Below, in pieces: positions 26,287 to 34,597 of a stretch of 64,000 nucleotides of DNA. Each line of letters starts with the position of its first letter. The first letter of the stretch is position 1. This DNA is from Flammeovirgaceae bacterium SG7u.111. GTDB lineage: Bacteria; Bacteroidota; Bacteroidia; Cytophagales; Flammeovirgaceae. Location of the stretch: positions 1,379,635 through 1,443,634 of the forward strand of contig CP139021.1 of assembly GCA_034044135.1 (NCBI GenBank), read 5' to 3'. The translations under genes and the position numbers were made by a program. Under the pieces are notes generated by a model. That model was not told the origin of the DNA. It did no database searches and worked only from the letters and a program-made list of their open reading frames with translations.

Positions 26287-26964
26287 CTAAGCGCCTTTTG
26301 TTTTTGCTAGCGCAATCACTTTTTCTATTTGGCCTTTTATTGTCATGTCCGATGTGTCTATTTCTATAGCATCTTCGGCTTTTTTTAGAGGGCTTTCTTT
26401 TCTAGAAGAATCTATTTCGTCTCTTTGCCCTAAGTTGTCGATAATACTTTGCAAATCCACATCTTTGCCTTTGGAAGCCAATTCGAGTTGCCTTCTTCTT
26501 GCCCTTGTTTCTATACTTGCGGTCATGAATACTTTCAGGTCGGCATTTGGAAACACCACCGTGCCAATATCTCTGCCATCCATCACTATTCCCCCCTTTT
26601 TTCCCATCTCTTGCTGTTGTTCTACCAAAAACGTTCTTACTGTTCTCAAGGCGCTCACCTCGCTGACCTTATTACTCACTTCCATGCTTCTGATCTGGTT
26701 TTCTACATTTTCCCCGTTCAAGATCATTTCGGCAAACCCTTTTTCTGCATTGAACTCAAACCGGAGCTTGATTTTGGTAAGCGCCGTAGCTACCGCTTTT
26801 TCGTCAGAAAGATCGATGTTGTTTTCCATGAACCAAAGCGTAGTAGCCCTGTACATAGCCCCAGTATCTATGAAGGTATAGCCCAATTTTTTTGCGACAG
26901 ACTTCGCAGTAGTACTTTTTCCACATCCCGCATGGCCATCTATGGCTATAATCAAATTATTCAT
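26287..26964 (-). CDS. cmk: Cytidylate kinase
   Basis: A 225-residue CMP/dCMP kinase of the nucleotide salvage pathway, making CDP from CMP with ATP. The P-loop is GHAGCGKSTTAKSVAKKLG. The CMP-binding YTFIDTGAMYRATTLWFM and MDGRDIGTVVFPNADLKVF segments and the lid-type KGKDVDLQSIIDNLGQRDEI are typical. It is cytoplasmic. It is the probable first gene of the cmk-ispH-kinase run, with a 235-bp divergent spacer to the dehydrogenase gene. Confidence 0.96.
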   Translation of the reverse strand: MNNLIIAIDGHAGCGKSTTAKSVAKKLGYTFIDTGAMYRATTLWFMENNIDLSDEKAVATALTKIKLRFEFNAEKGFAEMILNGENVENQIRSMEVSNKVSEVSALRTVRTFLVEQQQEMGKKGGIVMDGRDIGTVVFPNADLKVFMTASIETRARRRQLELASKGKDVDLQSIIDNLGQRDEIDSSRKESPLKKAEDAIEIDTSDMTIKGQIEKVIALAKTKGA

Positions 26965-27199
26965 TCAGAAGGTTTTAGGTAAAAACAGGTATTCATGTTT
27001 ATTGGGCAGCAAAGTTAATGAATTTTGGGCGCAAAGTTGGAGGCATTTTCCAAGTGTATGGTGTACAAGTTGATATTTGACTTTTCAAAGCTTTGTTTCC
27101 CCAAGCTCCTTTTGTATTTTCAACTCAAGTTACGCTTGCAAGCTCAAAACAGCTTCTTACGTAAACTTCTGATTTTAAATACCAATAGACAATAATCAC

Positions 27200-28087
27200 A
27201 TGAAAAAAATAGCAGTAATAGGAGCTGGGACTATGGGCAACGGCTTAGCCCATGTTTTTGCACAAAACGGATTTGCCGTAAACTTGGTGGATGTTTCGGA
27301 AAAAGCGTTGGAAAAGGCGATAGGTACCATCGATAAAAACTTGGCGCGACAGGTTAAAAAAGAACTTATTTCCGAAGTAGATAAAGAAGCATCGCTTCAG
27401 CGGATTTCTACTATCCAAAGCATAGAAAAAGGAGTGGGGGATGTAGTGTTTGTAGTAGAAGCGGCGACGGAAAACAAAGGACTCAAACTGGAGATTTTTA
27501 AACAGCTGGATGCTTTTGCCCCCAAAGACACCATTTTAGCAAGTAACACTTCCTCTATTTCCATCACTTCTATAGCGGCAGTCACATCTCGCCCCGAAAA
27601 GGTGATTGGCATGCATTTTATGAATCCTGTTCCAGTGATGAAACTTGTTGAGGTGATCTCGGGCTACCTTACATCTGAAGCAACCTTGGCAACTACAATT
27701 GAGTTGAGCGAGAAACTCGGCAAAGTCCCTCTTTCGGCAAACGATTACCCTGGCTTTGTAGCCAATCGGATTTTGATGCCTATGATCAATGAAGCCATCC
27801 ATTCGCTTTATACAGGAGTAGCTACTGTAGAGGCAATTGATGGAATTATGAAACTTGGAATGGCTCACCCCATGGGACCCTTGCAGTTGGCCGATTTTAT
27901 AGGTTTGGATGTATGCCTGTCCATCATGAATGTGTTGCACGAAGGCTTGGGAGAAAGTAAATATGCACCTTGCCCACTGTTGGTTAACATGGTGAATGCA
28001 GGTTGCTTGGGAGCAAAGTCTGGAGAAGGTTTTTATGTGTGGGAAAAAGGTAGTAAAGAGTTGACGGTAAGCAAGCAATTTGTGTAA
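27200..28087 (+). CDS. 3-hydroxybutyryl-CoA dehydrogenase
   Basis: A 295-residue NAD-dependent dehydrogenase. It has the Rossmann motif GAGTMGNGLAHVFAQNG, the 3HCDH motif NTSSISITSIAAVTSRPEKV, the catalytic-His block GMHFMNPVPVMKLVEV, and DYPGFVANRILMPMINEA. The C-terminal domain has GMAHPMGPLQLADFIGLD. It interconverts acetoacetyl-CoA and 3-hydroxybutyryl-CoA in fatty-acid or butanoate metabolism, in the cytosol. It is a single gene with a shared terminator on its 3' side. Confidence 0.94.
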   Translation: MKKIAVIGAGTMGNGLAHVFAQNGFAVNLVDVSEKALEKAIGTIDKNLARQVKKELISEVDKEASLQRISTIQSIEKGVGDVVFVVEAATENKGLKLEIFKQLDAFAPKDTILASNTSSISITSIAAVTSRPEKVIGMHFMNPVPVMKLVEVISGYLTSEATLATTIELSEKLGKVPLSANDYPGFVANRILMPMINEAIHSLYTGVATVEAIDGIMKLGMAHPMGPLQLADFIGLDVCLSIMNVLHEGLGESKYAPCPLLVNMVNAGCLGAKSGEGFYVWEKGSKELTVSKQFV

Positions 28088-28120
28088 GACTACTTTCAAA
28101 TAGAAATGTACAGGTATCAA

Positions 28121-28154
28121 AAACACCTCTTGAAAATAGTTTCAAGAGGTGTTT
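28121..28154. terminator. Bidirectional terminator
   Basis: A 15-bp perfect stem (AAACACCTCTTGAAA / TTTCAAGAGGTGTTT) with an ATAG loop lies between the convergent dehydrogenase and susD genes. Confidence 0.88.
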
Positions 28155-28176
28155 GTAGGTTAAGTGAAAATATTGA

Positions 28177-29874
28177 TTACTGTTCGTAACCTGGGTTTTG
28201 CCCGTAAGGACCATCTTCATTTTGAGTTCTATCAATTTGATCTTGGGGGATAGGACGTACCATATGGTATTCTTGGATGTTATCCCTTGCATCTGGGTTG
28301 TGGAGGCGAACTCTTTCTACCAGTTTTTTAGTCCTAGTCAAGTCCCACCAGCGCTGACCTTCGCCTGCAAGTTCTCTCGCTCTTTCGTCCAATATGAAAT
28401 CGAGCGTAACATCAGCAGGGGCGATCATCATATCAGCCTCTTTTCCATCCCAAGCAGCCCTTTCTCTTACCACATTTATGTCAGCTGCAGCTTTTGTAAC
28501 ATCGCCAGCTTTCAAGTAAGCTTCCGCTCTCAGCAAATAAGCATCTGCAAGGCGCATCAAGATAAAGTCACGCTGGCCTTGGGTATGTTGCCTGTTGGGG
28601 CGGGTATTGTCTAAGAATTTCTTGAGTGTGGGGTAAAGCTTTTGGGTATATTCATCGTTGGTGATAACCATGTAGCGAGCCTTTGCTTGGGCGTCTGCAT
28701 CCCATTCGGCATCTCTCTGGGGACCAGGGATAAATACGGCTGTGTCTCCCACGGTGAATTTAGGTTGCCCAACCTTGCTTGCCTCTACATGTCCAGCATC
28801 GGCTTCTTCTTGTGTCCAATTAGGGATATTTCCCTCGCTATTTGCATACCAAACGTGCTTGTAGCTATTGTCGTAGCGGCTGTCCACGTCTCTGTCCCAT
28901 AAAGTTAGGGTAAACTCGGTTGGTCTGAATCTTTTCCATGGCCTGCCGTTTTCTATATCGCGGGTCATGCCAGGAAGTTTGTCGTATTCCATAAGGAAAT
29001 AAAGGTGGCCTCTGTTTCCATTTCCATCTAGTCCTTCATCTACTTGTCCTTTAGAGTTCTGTACTGTGAAAATGATTTCAGCGTTTTCCTCATTGTCTAT
29101 GTTCCATAGTTCATTGAAATCATCGAGAAGGGCAAAGCCATAGTTGTTAATCACATTGCCAAACAGTGTAGCCGCTTTAGTAGCATCATCGCCTGCGGCA
29201 AAACTTGTATAGCTTCTGGTAAGAAGAGCTTGGCCCAATAAGAACTCGGCCGCTGGTTTAGTTGCTCTGCCATAATCACTTTGTTCATCGGGTAATTTGC
29301 TGATGGCAAACTCCAAGTCCGGAATAATGGCTTGTGCGTATATTTCGCTTGCGGGGGTTTTGTTGGCAATTATCTCTACTCCTTCGGTTTCTTCCAAAGA
29401 TAGATGGATATCGCCAAAGGTTCGGGTAAGGATAAAGTAATAAAACCCTCTCAGAAATCTAACTTCGGCGATACGCTGCTCTTTCAGTGCTGGATCCATA
29501 TCAATGGCTTCAGAACGGTTGATTACCGCGTTACATTGGTTTACCCCTCTGTAGAAGTCGTTCCAAGTGTCTCTAATCTGGCTTTGCCTCGGGTTTAAGC
29601 CGCCATCATAAAAGTTAATGGCTTTGTGGCTGCCATCAGCTCCATTAGTATGGATGTCTGTACCAAATGCCGTCATAGTAAACCCTCTTTCTACGCCAAA
29701 GAAAGGCTTCATTTCAGCATATGCTGCTTTTACAGCATCTTCAAGCCCTGCTGGGGTAGTATAATATGTTCCAGAAGAAACATCGGAGACCAGTTCCTCT
29801 TCAAGGAATTCGTTACATGATTGACCAAAAAAAGCAATAATCAAAAGTATAGGGAAAAATATTTTTGTTTTCAT
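28177..29874 (-). CDS. SusD/RagB-family nutrient-binding outer membrane lipoprotein
   Basis: A 565-residue lipoprotein (signal ending FFGQSC, acylated Cys 20) of the SusD family. TPR-like helices carry conserved stretches such as QIRDTWNDFYRGVNQCNAVI, EVRFLRGFYYFILTRTFGDI and the C-terminal ILDERARELAGEGQRWWDLT, a family hallmark. It sits on the cell surface as the lid of the SusC transporter encoded 19 bases upstream. The substrate is not predictable from sequence. No glycosidase, sulfatase or protease gene is adjacent, so this is a minimal SusCD locus. Confidence 0.95.
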   Translation of the reverse strand: MKTKIFFPILLIIAFFGQSCNEFLEEELVSDVSSGTYYTTPAGLEDAVKAAYAEMKPFFGVERGFTMTAFGTDIHTNGADGSHKAINFYDGGLNPRQSQIRDTWNDFYRGVNQCNAVINRSEAIDMDPALKEQRIAEVRFLRGFYYFILTRTFGDIHLSLEETEGVEIIANKTPASEIYAQAIIPDLEFAISKLPDEQSDYGRATKPAAEFLLGQALLTRSYTSFAAGDDATKAATLFGNVINNYGFALLDDFNELWNIDNEENAEIIFTVQNSKGQVDEGLDGNGNRGHLYFLMEYDKLPGMTRDIENGRPWKRFRPTEFTLTLWDRDVDSRYDNSYKHVWYANSEGNIPNWTQEEADAGHVEASKVGQPKFTVGDTAVFIPGPQRDAEWDADAQAKARYMVITNDEYTQKLYPTLKKFLDNTRPNRQHTQGQRDFILMRLADAYLLRAEAYLKAGDVTKAAADINVVRERAAWDGKEADMMIAPADVTLDFILDERARELAGEGQRWWDLTRTKKLVERVRLHNPDARDNIQEYHMVRPIPQDQIDRTQNEDGPYGQNPGYEQ

Positions 29875-29893
29875 TTTAATCAGAGTTTGGAGT

Positions 29894-32800
29894 TTAGAAT
29901 TTTACGTTCAGTCCAAGTAAGATCAACCTGCTGGTAGGCACATTGTCCGAAGAAATGTCATTGATATTGTTGTTGTCATCATTGTCATTAATCTCAGGAT
30001 CGTAGGTTTCATAATTCGACCAGAACCAAGGGTTTTGGGCAGAGGCATAAACTCTCAAACTGGACATTTTGAGCTTGTTGGCAAAGGATGTAGGGAAGTT
30101 ATAGCCCATAGTGATGTTCCTTAGTTTTACAAAACTTCCATCAAAATACCTCATGGTGTCGCTGTCACGTGGGCTTTCTTGGTTTTCGTTTGGTCTTGGG
30201 TATGCATTGGTTGGGTTATCGACTGTCCAGTAGTCTACGTCTAGGTTGTTGTAGCGGGCAAATAGTGAGTTAAAGCCTCTATGGAAATTAGAGTTGATCA
30301 TTTGCCCCATTCTAAAGTAGAAGAATACGCTCAAGTCAAAGCCTTTGTAGGAGAAGTTGTTGGTGATTCCTCCTAAATAATCGGGGATATCTGTTCCAAG
30401 AATTACTCTGTCGTCAGAGGTGATTTCACCATCAGGAACTCCATCTGGTCCGCTAAGGTCGGCTCTTTTTATTTCACCTGGCACTTTGTTTTCCATCTCA
30501 TTGGCCAGTGTTTCTTCACCCAATTGCCAGATGCCCGCTTTTTGGTAATCATAATGGACTTTTATAGGCTGGCCTATGAACCATTTATTTCCTACATCGT
30601 CTTTTGGATTGCCATTTTCGTCATAAAGCCCTATGTCAACTATTTTTTCATTATAGGTAGAGATGTTAAAATTGATATCCCAATTCAGGCCATTTGGTTT
30701 GTCAAGCACTATTGCACCTATGTTGAATTCTATACCAGTGGTTTCTGTTTTACCTATGTTTTGGAGGACTTGCCCATAACCAGATGTAGTTGGCAAATTC
30801 CTGTTCAATAGAATATCATCTGTATTTGATTTGTACCATTCAAAAGACCCAGAAAGCCTTCCGTCCAAGAGTCCATAATCAAAGCCTACGTTCAATGTTT
30901 TGGTTACTTCCCATGTAAGTTCTGAGTTTGGTATTTCATTGAGCCTGTAGCCAAAAGCCGGGCTTTCATCCCAAGCGTAGGTAGTTCGTGCTAAGTTACC
31001 CCATGTTTTGTACGGATCTATTGAGGTATTACCAACCCAGCCATAAGAAGCTCTCAGTTTCAATTCGCTCAAAAAGCCTATACCTTCCATAAATGCCTCA
31101 TCAATTACTCTCCACCCTGCTGAGAAGCCAGGGAAGTATTGCCACTTGTTGCCTTCGGCTAGCCTAGAAGACGCATCGGCACGTAGTGTAGCTTGGAAAA
31201 GGTATTTTCCTGCAAGGTCATAATTAACTCTCCCCATGAAAGAAGCCAGTTGCCATTCTTCTAATCGGCTTTCCAAGTTGCCTTTTACTTCTGCGCTTCC
31301 AATGTTATAGAAAAGTTGTGATTCGTAAGGAAGGTTCGATACTTCGGTTCGGTGTTTTTCGTAGCGTTGAGACTGGATGCTTTGGAGGAAAGTGAATTTA
31401 AGCTCATGTTTATCTCCTATTTTTTTGTCATAGGTTATCAAGTTTTCCAAAAGTAGGTTGGTCTCTTTTTCGTTTTGGATATCTGCACTCGCAGGTCCGC
31501 CACGGTTAGCATTGGTAAGGCTGCCTCTAAAGCCTCCATTTCTCTTATAAATGATGTCAGGACCAAAGTTGGCTCTGTATTTCAAGCCTTCTGTAATAGT
31601 GGCTTCTAAGTAGATAGGAGCAAATATACGGCCTACTGTTCGTTCATCTATAAATGCATTTTCTACCAGTTCGTTCAATGGATTAGTACGGATACCATCA
31701 TTGGTTGGTAAAAAGCGAAGGTTTCCATCTTCATCATAAGGAACACCAAGTGGATTGTTAGAGAGAGCTTCGCCCAGTGTTGCGTTTGAACCATAATTTT
31801 GCAGTGACTGCACGGCTAAAAATGAAATACCGGCTTTGAATATATTGCTGATTTTATGGTCTAGGTTTACTCTGCCAGTAATTCTATTATAGTCCATGTT
31901 AGAGTAGATGCCTTGTTCATCAAAATAGCCCACCGACATGTTGAATTGGGTTTTGTCACTACCGCCCATAACTGACACTTGGTGGCTGGTTTGGTAACCT
32001 TGCGAGAATACCAAATCTTGGTAATCTGTTGACCTGCCTTGTGCAATTGATTCTAGTTCTATAGGGTCATCAAATACTGCGTCATCTGCAGGGATGGCGC
32101 CATTATACCCATCCCTTCTGGATTCCCTTTTCATATCGGCAAACTCTTCACCGTTCATCATATCTACTTTGTTCATGATGTCCGTTACGCCATAATACCC
32201 ATTATAAGAAACCTGAGTTTTGCCTGATTTCCCTCTTTTGGTAGTTATCAAGATAACACCGTTAGCACCCCTAGAACCATAAATAGCTGTAGCGGCAGCA
32301 TCTTTCAATACTTCCATAGAAGCGATATCTTGAGGGTTGATGTCGTTCAATGCAGAGCTACTGGTGCTGGCTTGTGGAATACCATCAATAACATATAATG
32401 GGTTGTTAGAAGCGGTAATAGACCTACGCCCTCTTATCCTTACAGAGGGACCTGACCCTGGGCGACCACCACCAGATTGAATATCAACACCAGCTACTTG
32501 GCCTTGCATGGCTTGGACGCCATTGGCAACCGGGATTTTATTGATTTGTTCAGAGTCTATTGAGCCAATAGCAGCGGTTACATCTCTTTTGTCTTGAGTA
32601 CCGTATCCAACAACAATGACTTCTTCCAGTTGTTTTAGGTCAAGTATTAATGTTATGTCTACTATGTTTTGACTTCCTAATTCTATCTCTTCGCTAAGAA
32701 AACCAATATAACTAAATACTAAAGTGCTGCCTTGAGCGGCATCCAATTTATACTTTCCATCAATATCAGTGATTGTACCTGTGCTAGTCCCTTTTATGAC

Positions 32801-32941
32801 AACCGATACACCGGGGAGGGGCTGGCTGTCTTCCCCAGAGATGACGGTACCTGTTATGGAGCTTTGGGCAAACAATGCCCCACTAAATAACAGGGGGTAG
32901 AGGGTTAGCATTACTCCAATGAGTAGTTCTTTCTTTTTCAT
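29894..32941 (-). CDS. SusC/RagA-family TonB-dependent outer membrane transporter
   Basis: A protein of 1015 residues from the ATG at 32941. The frame begins 27 codons earlier, but MKKKELLIGVMLTLYPLLFS gives a proper signal peptide. An N-terminal carboxypeptidase-regulatory-like domain (SITGTVISGEDSQPLPGVSV) is followed by the TonB-box region EEVIVVGYGTQDKRDVTAAI. The plug domain has the SusC motif VRIRGRRSITASNNPLYVID and the KDAAATAIYGSRGANGVILI block. A 22-strand barrel ends in LILLGLNVKF. It imports a ligand captured by SusD using TonB energy. No anti-sigma or ECF sigma gene adjoins it. Confidence 0.95.
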   Translation of the reverse strand: MKKKELLIGVMLTLYPLLFSGALFAQSSITGTVISGEDSQPLPGVSVVIKGTSTGTITDIDGKYKLDAAQGSTLVFSYIGFLSEEIELGSQNIVDITLILDLKQLEEVIVVGYGTQDKRDVTAAIGSIDSEQINKIPVANGVQAMQGQVAGVDIQSGGGRPGSGPSVRIRGRRSITASNNPLYVIDGIPQASTSSSALNDINPQDIASMEVLKDAAATAIYGSRGANGVILITTKRGKSGKTQVSYNGYYGVTDIMNKVDMMNGEEFADMKRESRRDGYNGAIPADDAVFDDPIELESIAQGRSTDYQDLVFSQGYQTSHQVSVMGGSDKTQFNMSVGYFDEQGIYSNMDYNRITGRVNLDHKISNIFKAGISFLAVQSLQNYGSNATLGEALSNNPLGVPYDEDGNLRFLPTNDGIRTNPLNELVENAFIDERTVGRIFAPIYLEATITEGLKYRANFGPDIIYKRNGGFRGSLTNANRGGPASADIQNEKETNLLLENLITYDKKIGDKHELKFTFLQSIQSQRYEKHRTEVSNLPYESQLFYNIGSAEVKGNLESRLEEWQLASFMGRVNYDLAGKYLFQATLRADASSRLAEGNKWQYFPGFSAGWRVIDEAFMEGIGFLSELKLRASYGWVGNTSIDPYKTWGNLARTTYAWDESPAFGYRLNEIPNSELTWEVTKTLNVGFDYGLLDGRLSGSFEWYKSNTDDILLNRNLPTTSGYGQVLQNIGKTETTGIEFNIGAIVLDKPNGLNWDINFNISTYNEKIVDIGLYDENGNPKDDVGNKWFIGQPIKVHYDYQKAGIWQLGEETLANEMENKVPGEIKRADLSGPDGVPDGEITSDDRVILGTDIPDYLGGITNNFSYKGFDLSVFFYFRMGQMINSNFHRGFNSLFARYNNLDVDYWTVDNPTNAYPRPNENQESPRDSDTMRYFDGSFVKLRNITMGYNFPTSFANKLKMSSLRVYASAQNPWFWSNYETYDPEINDNDDNNNINDISSDNVPTSRLILLGLNVKF

Positions 32942-33690
32942 TTTTTCATATTTACTGTTAAACAATGATAAGGTGTATGAAGTACAGTTTGTTGCATAGT
33001 CCACCTGTTTCAAAAAGTACATCTTTTTGGAAAAGGTGGGTAAAAAAGTGAAATAAATTACTGTTTATGTACTCGTGCTTAGCAAGAAACCGAGTTGATG
33101 CGCTATAAAAGACCCATAACAAAAACTTAAGTATTTCGGAACATAAAACATCTAATCTGCCCTTTTGAAAAATAGGCAGTTATCGAATTGAGTTTGCTAG
33201 ATTATTGATAGTGTACAGTATGAACTGTAGAAGGGTGAGTTATTGTGGCTGGATAAAAGAATTGAAACCTATCCTAATGAACAGATAGTACCGATGGGCA
33301 TAAACAGCGCATGTAGCAGCTATATCGAAAAGCTGACTAAAGTGATGTGATGAGAGTAATTAAGTTGTATTCATAGGCTTATGGAGTTAGGTGAATTTAT
33401 ATGAACTTATTATCGTTAACGTTCCCTGCACTAATATGCCAATAAAATGTAATGTTCAAAAGTAAATCTGCAAAAAAATACCACAAATGCTCCCAATGTG
33501 TTATTTGATTTTTTTTTGATATGATTAAGATAGTTTAAGTAAGCATTTATTCATGGTTGTAACCAATTAGGTAAGTATGCAATTTTGCTTCAATAGAAGT
33601 GAAAGGTTTACCTATATTTGCTTTATATTTCCCAAATAAAACGAATGTAAATGCTCTTCAAAGAAATATTGAAGCTATTTTAAAGAAAAC
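32942..33690. other. 749-bp spacer upstream of susC
   Basis: This holds the susC promoter region and the leader of the rightward gene. A palindrome CGTTAACG lies at 33414-33421. A start-less 39-codon open frame at 33231-33350 (for example IETYPNEQIVPMGINSACSS) reads like protein but matches nothing I know and may be a remnant. Otherwise the stretch is AT-rich and featureless to my eye. Confidence 0.4.
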
Positions 33691-34269
33691 ATGACTGATT
33701 CCAATTCTGTAGAAGAACCTATAAAACAACCTGCATCTGTACTTACTTTGTCAATTGTCACTTTTGTGGCATTTGTTGCTTTTGCAGGTTTTATTTTTTA
33801 CCTCTATTTTTTCAATGAAAACAAGTGGCAGGTAGATACTACTGCATACAAGCAGCAAGTGGACAGTTTGAAAAACCTCACCCAAGAACTTCAAGTGCGG
33901 CTGGCATCTCAAGAAGAATATGAGTCTAAAAGGGCGCAACATGTATATGAATATAGATTCGATCCTTTTGATAGTGAAAATTTTCGATTGTATGGATTGT
34001 ACAGAGACGTGGAAAAAAAGTACAGTACTTTAGATGTGGCCCTTATGTTTAACATCAGTAATGCTAAAAGTATAAAGTATAGCGATGTGATAGGAGAGCG
34101 GTGGTTTATTGTACCCATCAAAGGTGTGCACTATTATAGTGGAGACGAAACTATTACTGAGATTGCGATGAAGTATTACGAAGACCCAGCTGATTCGGTA
34201 CTTATTACCCGCTTTAATTTAGAGCCAGAGGCAGATATGCGCTTGTTTATTCCATTTGGGAAGAACTAA
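33691..34269 (+). CDS. Membrane-anchored protein with LysM-like C-terminus
   Basis: A 192-residue protein with one transmembrane helix at about 17-40 (LTLSIVTFVAFVAFAGFIFY). A short coiled-coil stretch (about 50-75) and a polar domain follow. The C-terminal 50 residues read GVHYYSGDETITEIAMKYYE...LITRFNLE, which resembles a LysM repeat that binds glycan or peptidoglycan. That would place the domain in the periplasm, tethered to the cytoplasmic membrane. The assignment of LysM is by pattern only. It is monocistronic and borders the IS1 remnant. Confidence 0.6.
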   Translation: MTDSNSVEEPIKQPASVLTLSIVTFVAFVAFAGFIFYLYFFNENKWQVDTTAYKQQVDSLKNLTQELQVRLASQEEYESKRAQHVYEYRFDPFDSENFRLYGLYRDVEKKYSTLDVALMFNISNAKSIKYSDVIGERWFIVPIKGVHYYSGDETITEIAMKYYEDPADSVLITRFNLEPEADMRLFIPFGKN

Positions 34270-34349
34270 GAAGTTGTTTGGGGATTTGGTTGTGTCCTAC
34301 AAGGTCTGATGGGTTCGGTTTTTATTCAAAAAAACATTTTCATTGCCAC

Positions 34350-34529
34350 CTCATGGGATTCATTTTTCTTTGAAAAGCACGTCGTTCTTCTGGCCGTCTC
34401 GTATCCTTTTTACCTCACTGCCATGTCAATATCTGCTTCTTACTGTCCGGGTCATAGGTATATTAACAGCCAGCGTTTATTTTTCTTTCGCCCCACATAT
34501 GTCCAAAACTCGTTTACCTGTACCTTCAT
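34350..34529 (-). pseudogene. Decayed IS1-family transposase fragment
   Basis: Read on the minus strand from the ATG at 34529, the frame gives VQVNEFWTYVGRKKNKRWLL, matching the InsB/DDE_Tnp_IS1 block (compare VDEMWGYVGAK..RW in E. coli IS1). After a one-base slip, the next frame continues YDPDSKKQILTWQ, then a TGA exactly where the family has Trp, then GKKDTRRPEE (family WGKRDxxT). So one frameshift and one nonsense change have killed it. Neither the N-terminal zinc-binding part nor the terminal repeats are visible. Open frames on the opposite strand here are shadows. Confidence 0.72.
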
Positions 34530-34597
34530 ATTTTGTAACGCTTTATGTTATTTAATTTGTTAGTGCTTAGCAGAGTATAAAGCATTATATTTATAGG

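Noticed and set aside
26345-26982. Two overlapping plus-strand ORFs of about 178 codons
   Set aside because: Both are antisense to cmk.
27536-28126. 196-codon minus-strand ORF
   Set aside because: Antisense shadow of the 3-hydroxybutyryl-CoA dehydrogenase; rich in Cys and His in no family pattern.
34309-34563. 84-codon plus-strand ORF and an overlapping 70-codon ORF
   Set aside because: They lie opposite a recognisable decayed IS1 transposase on the minus strand and have no domain-like sequence of their own.
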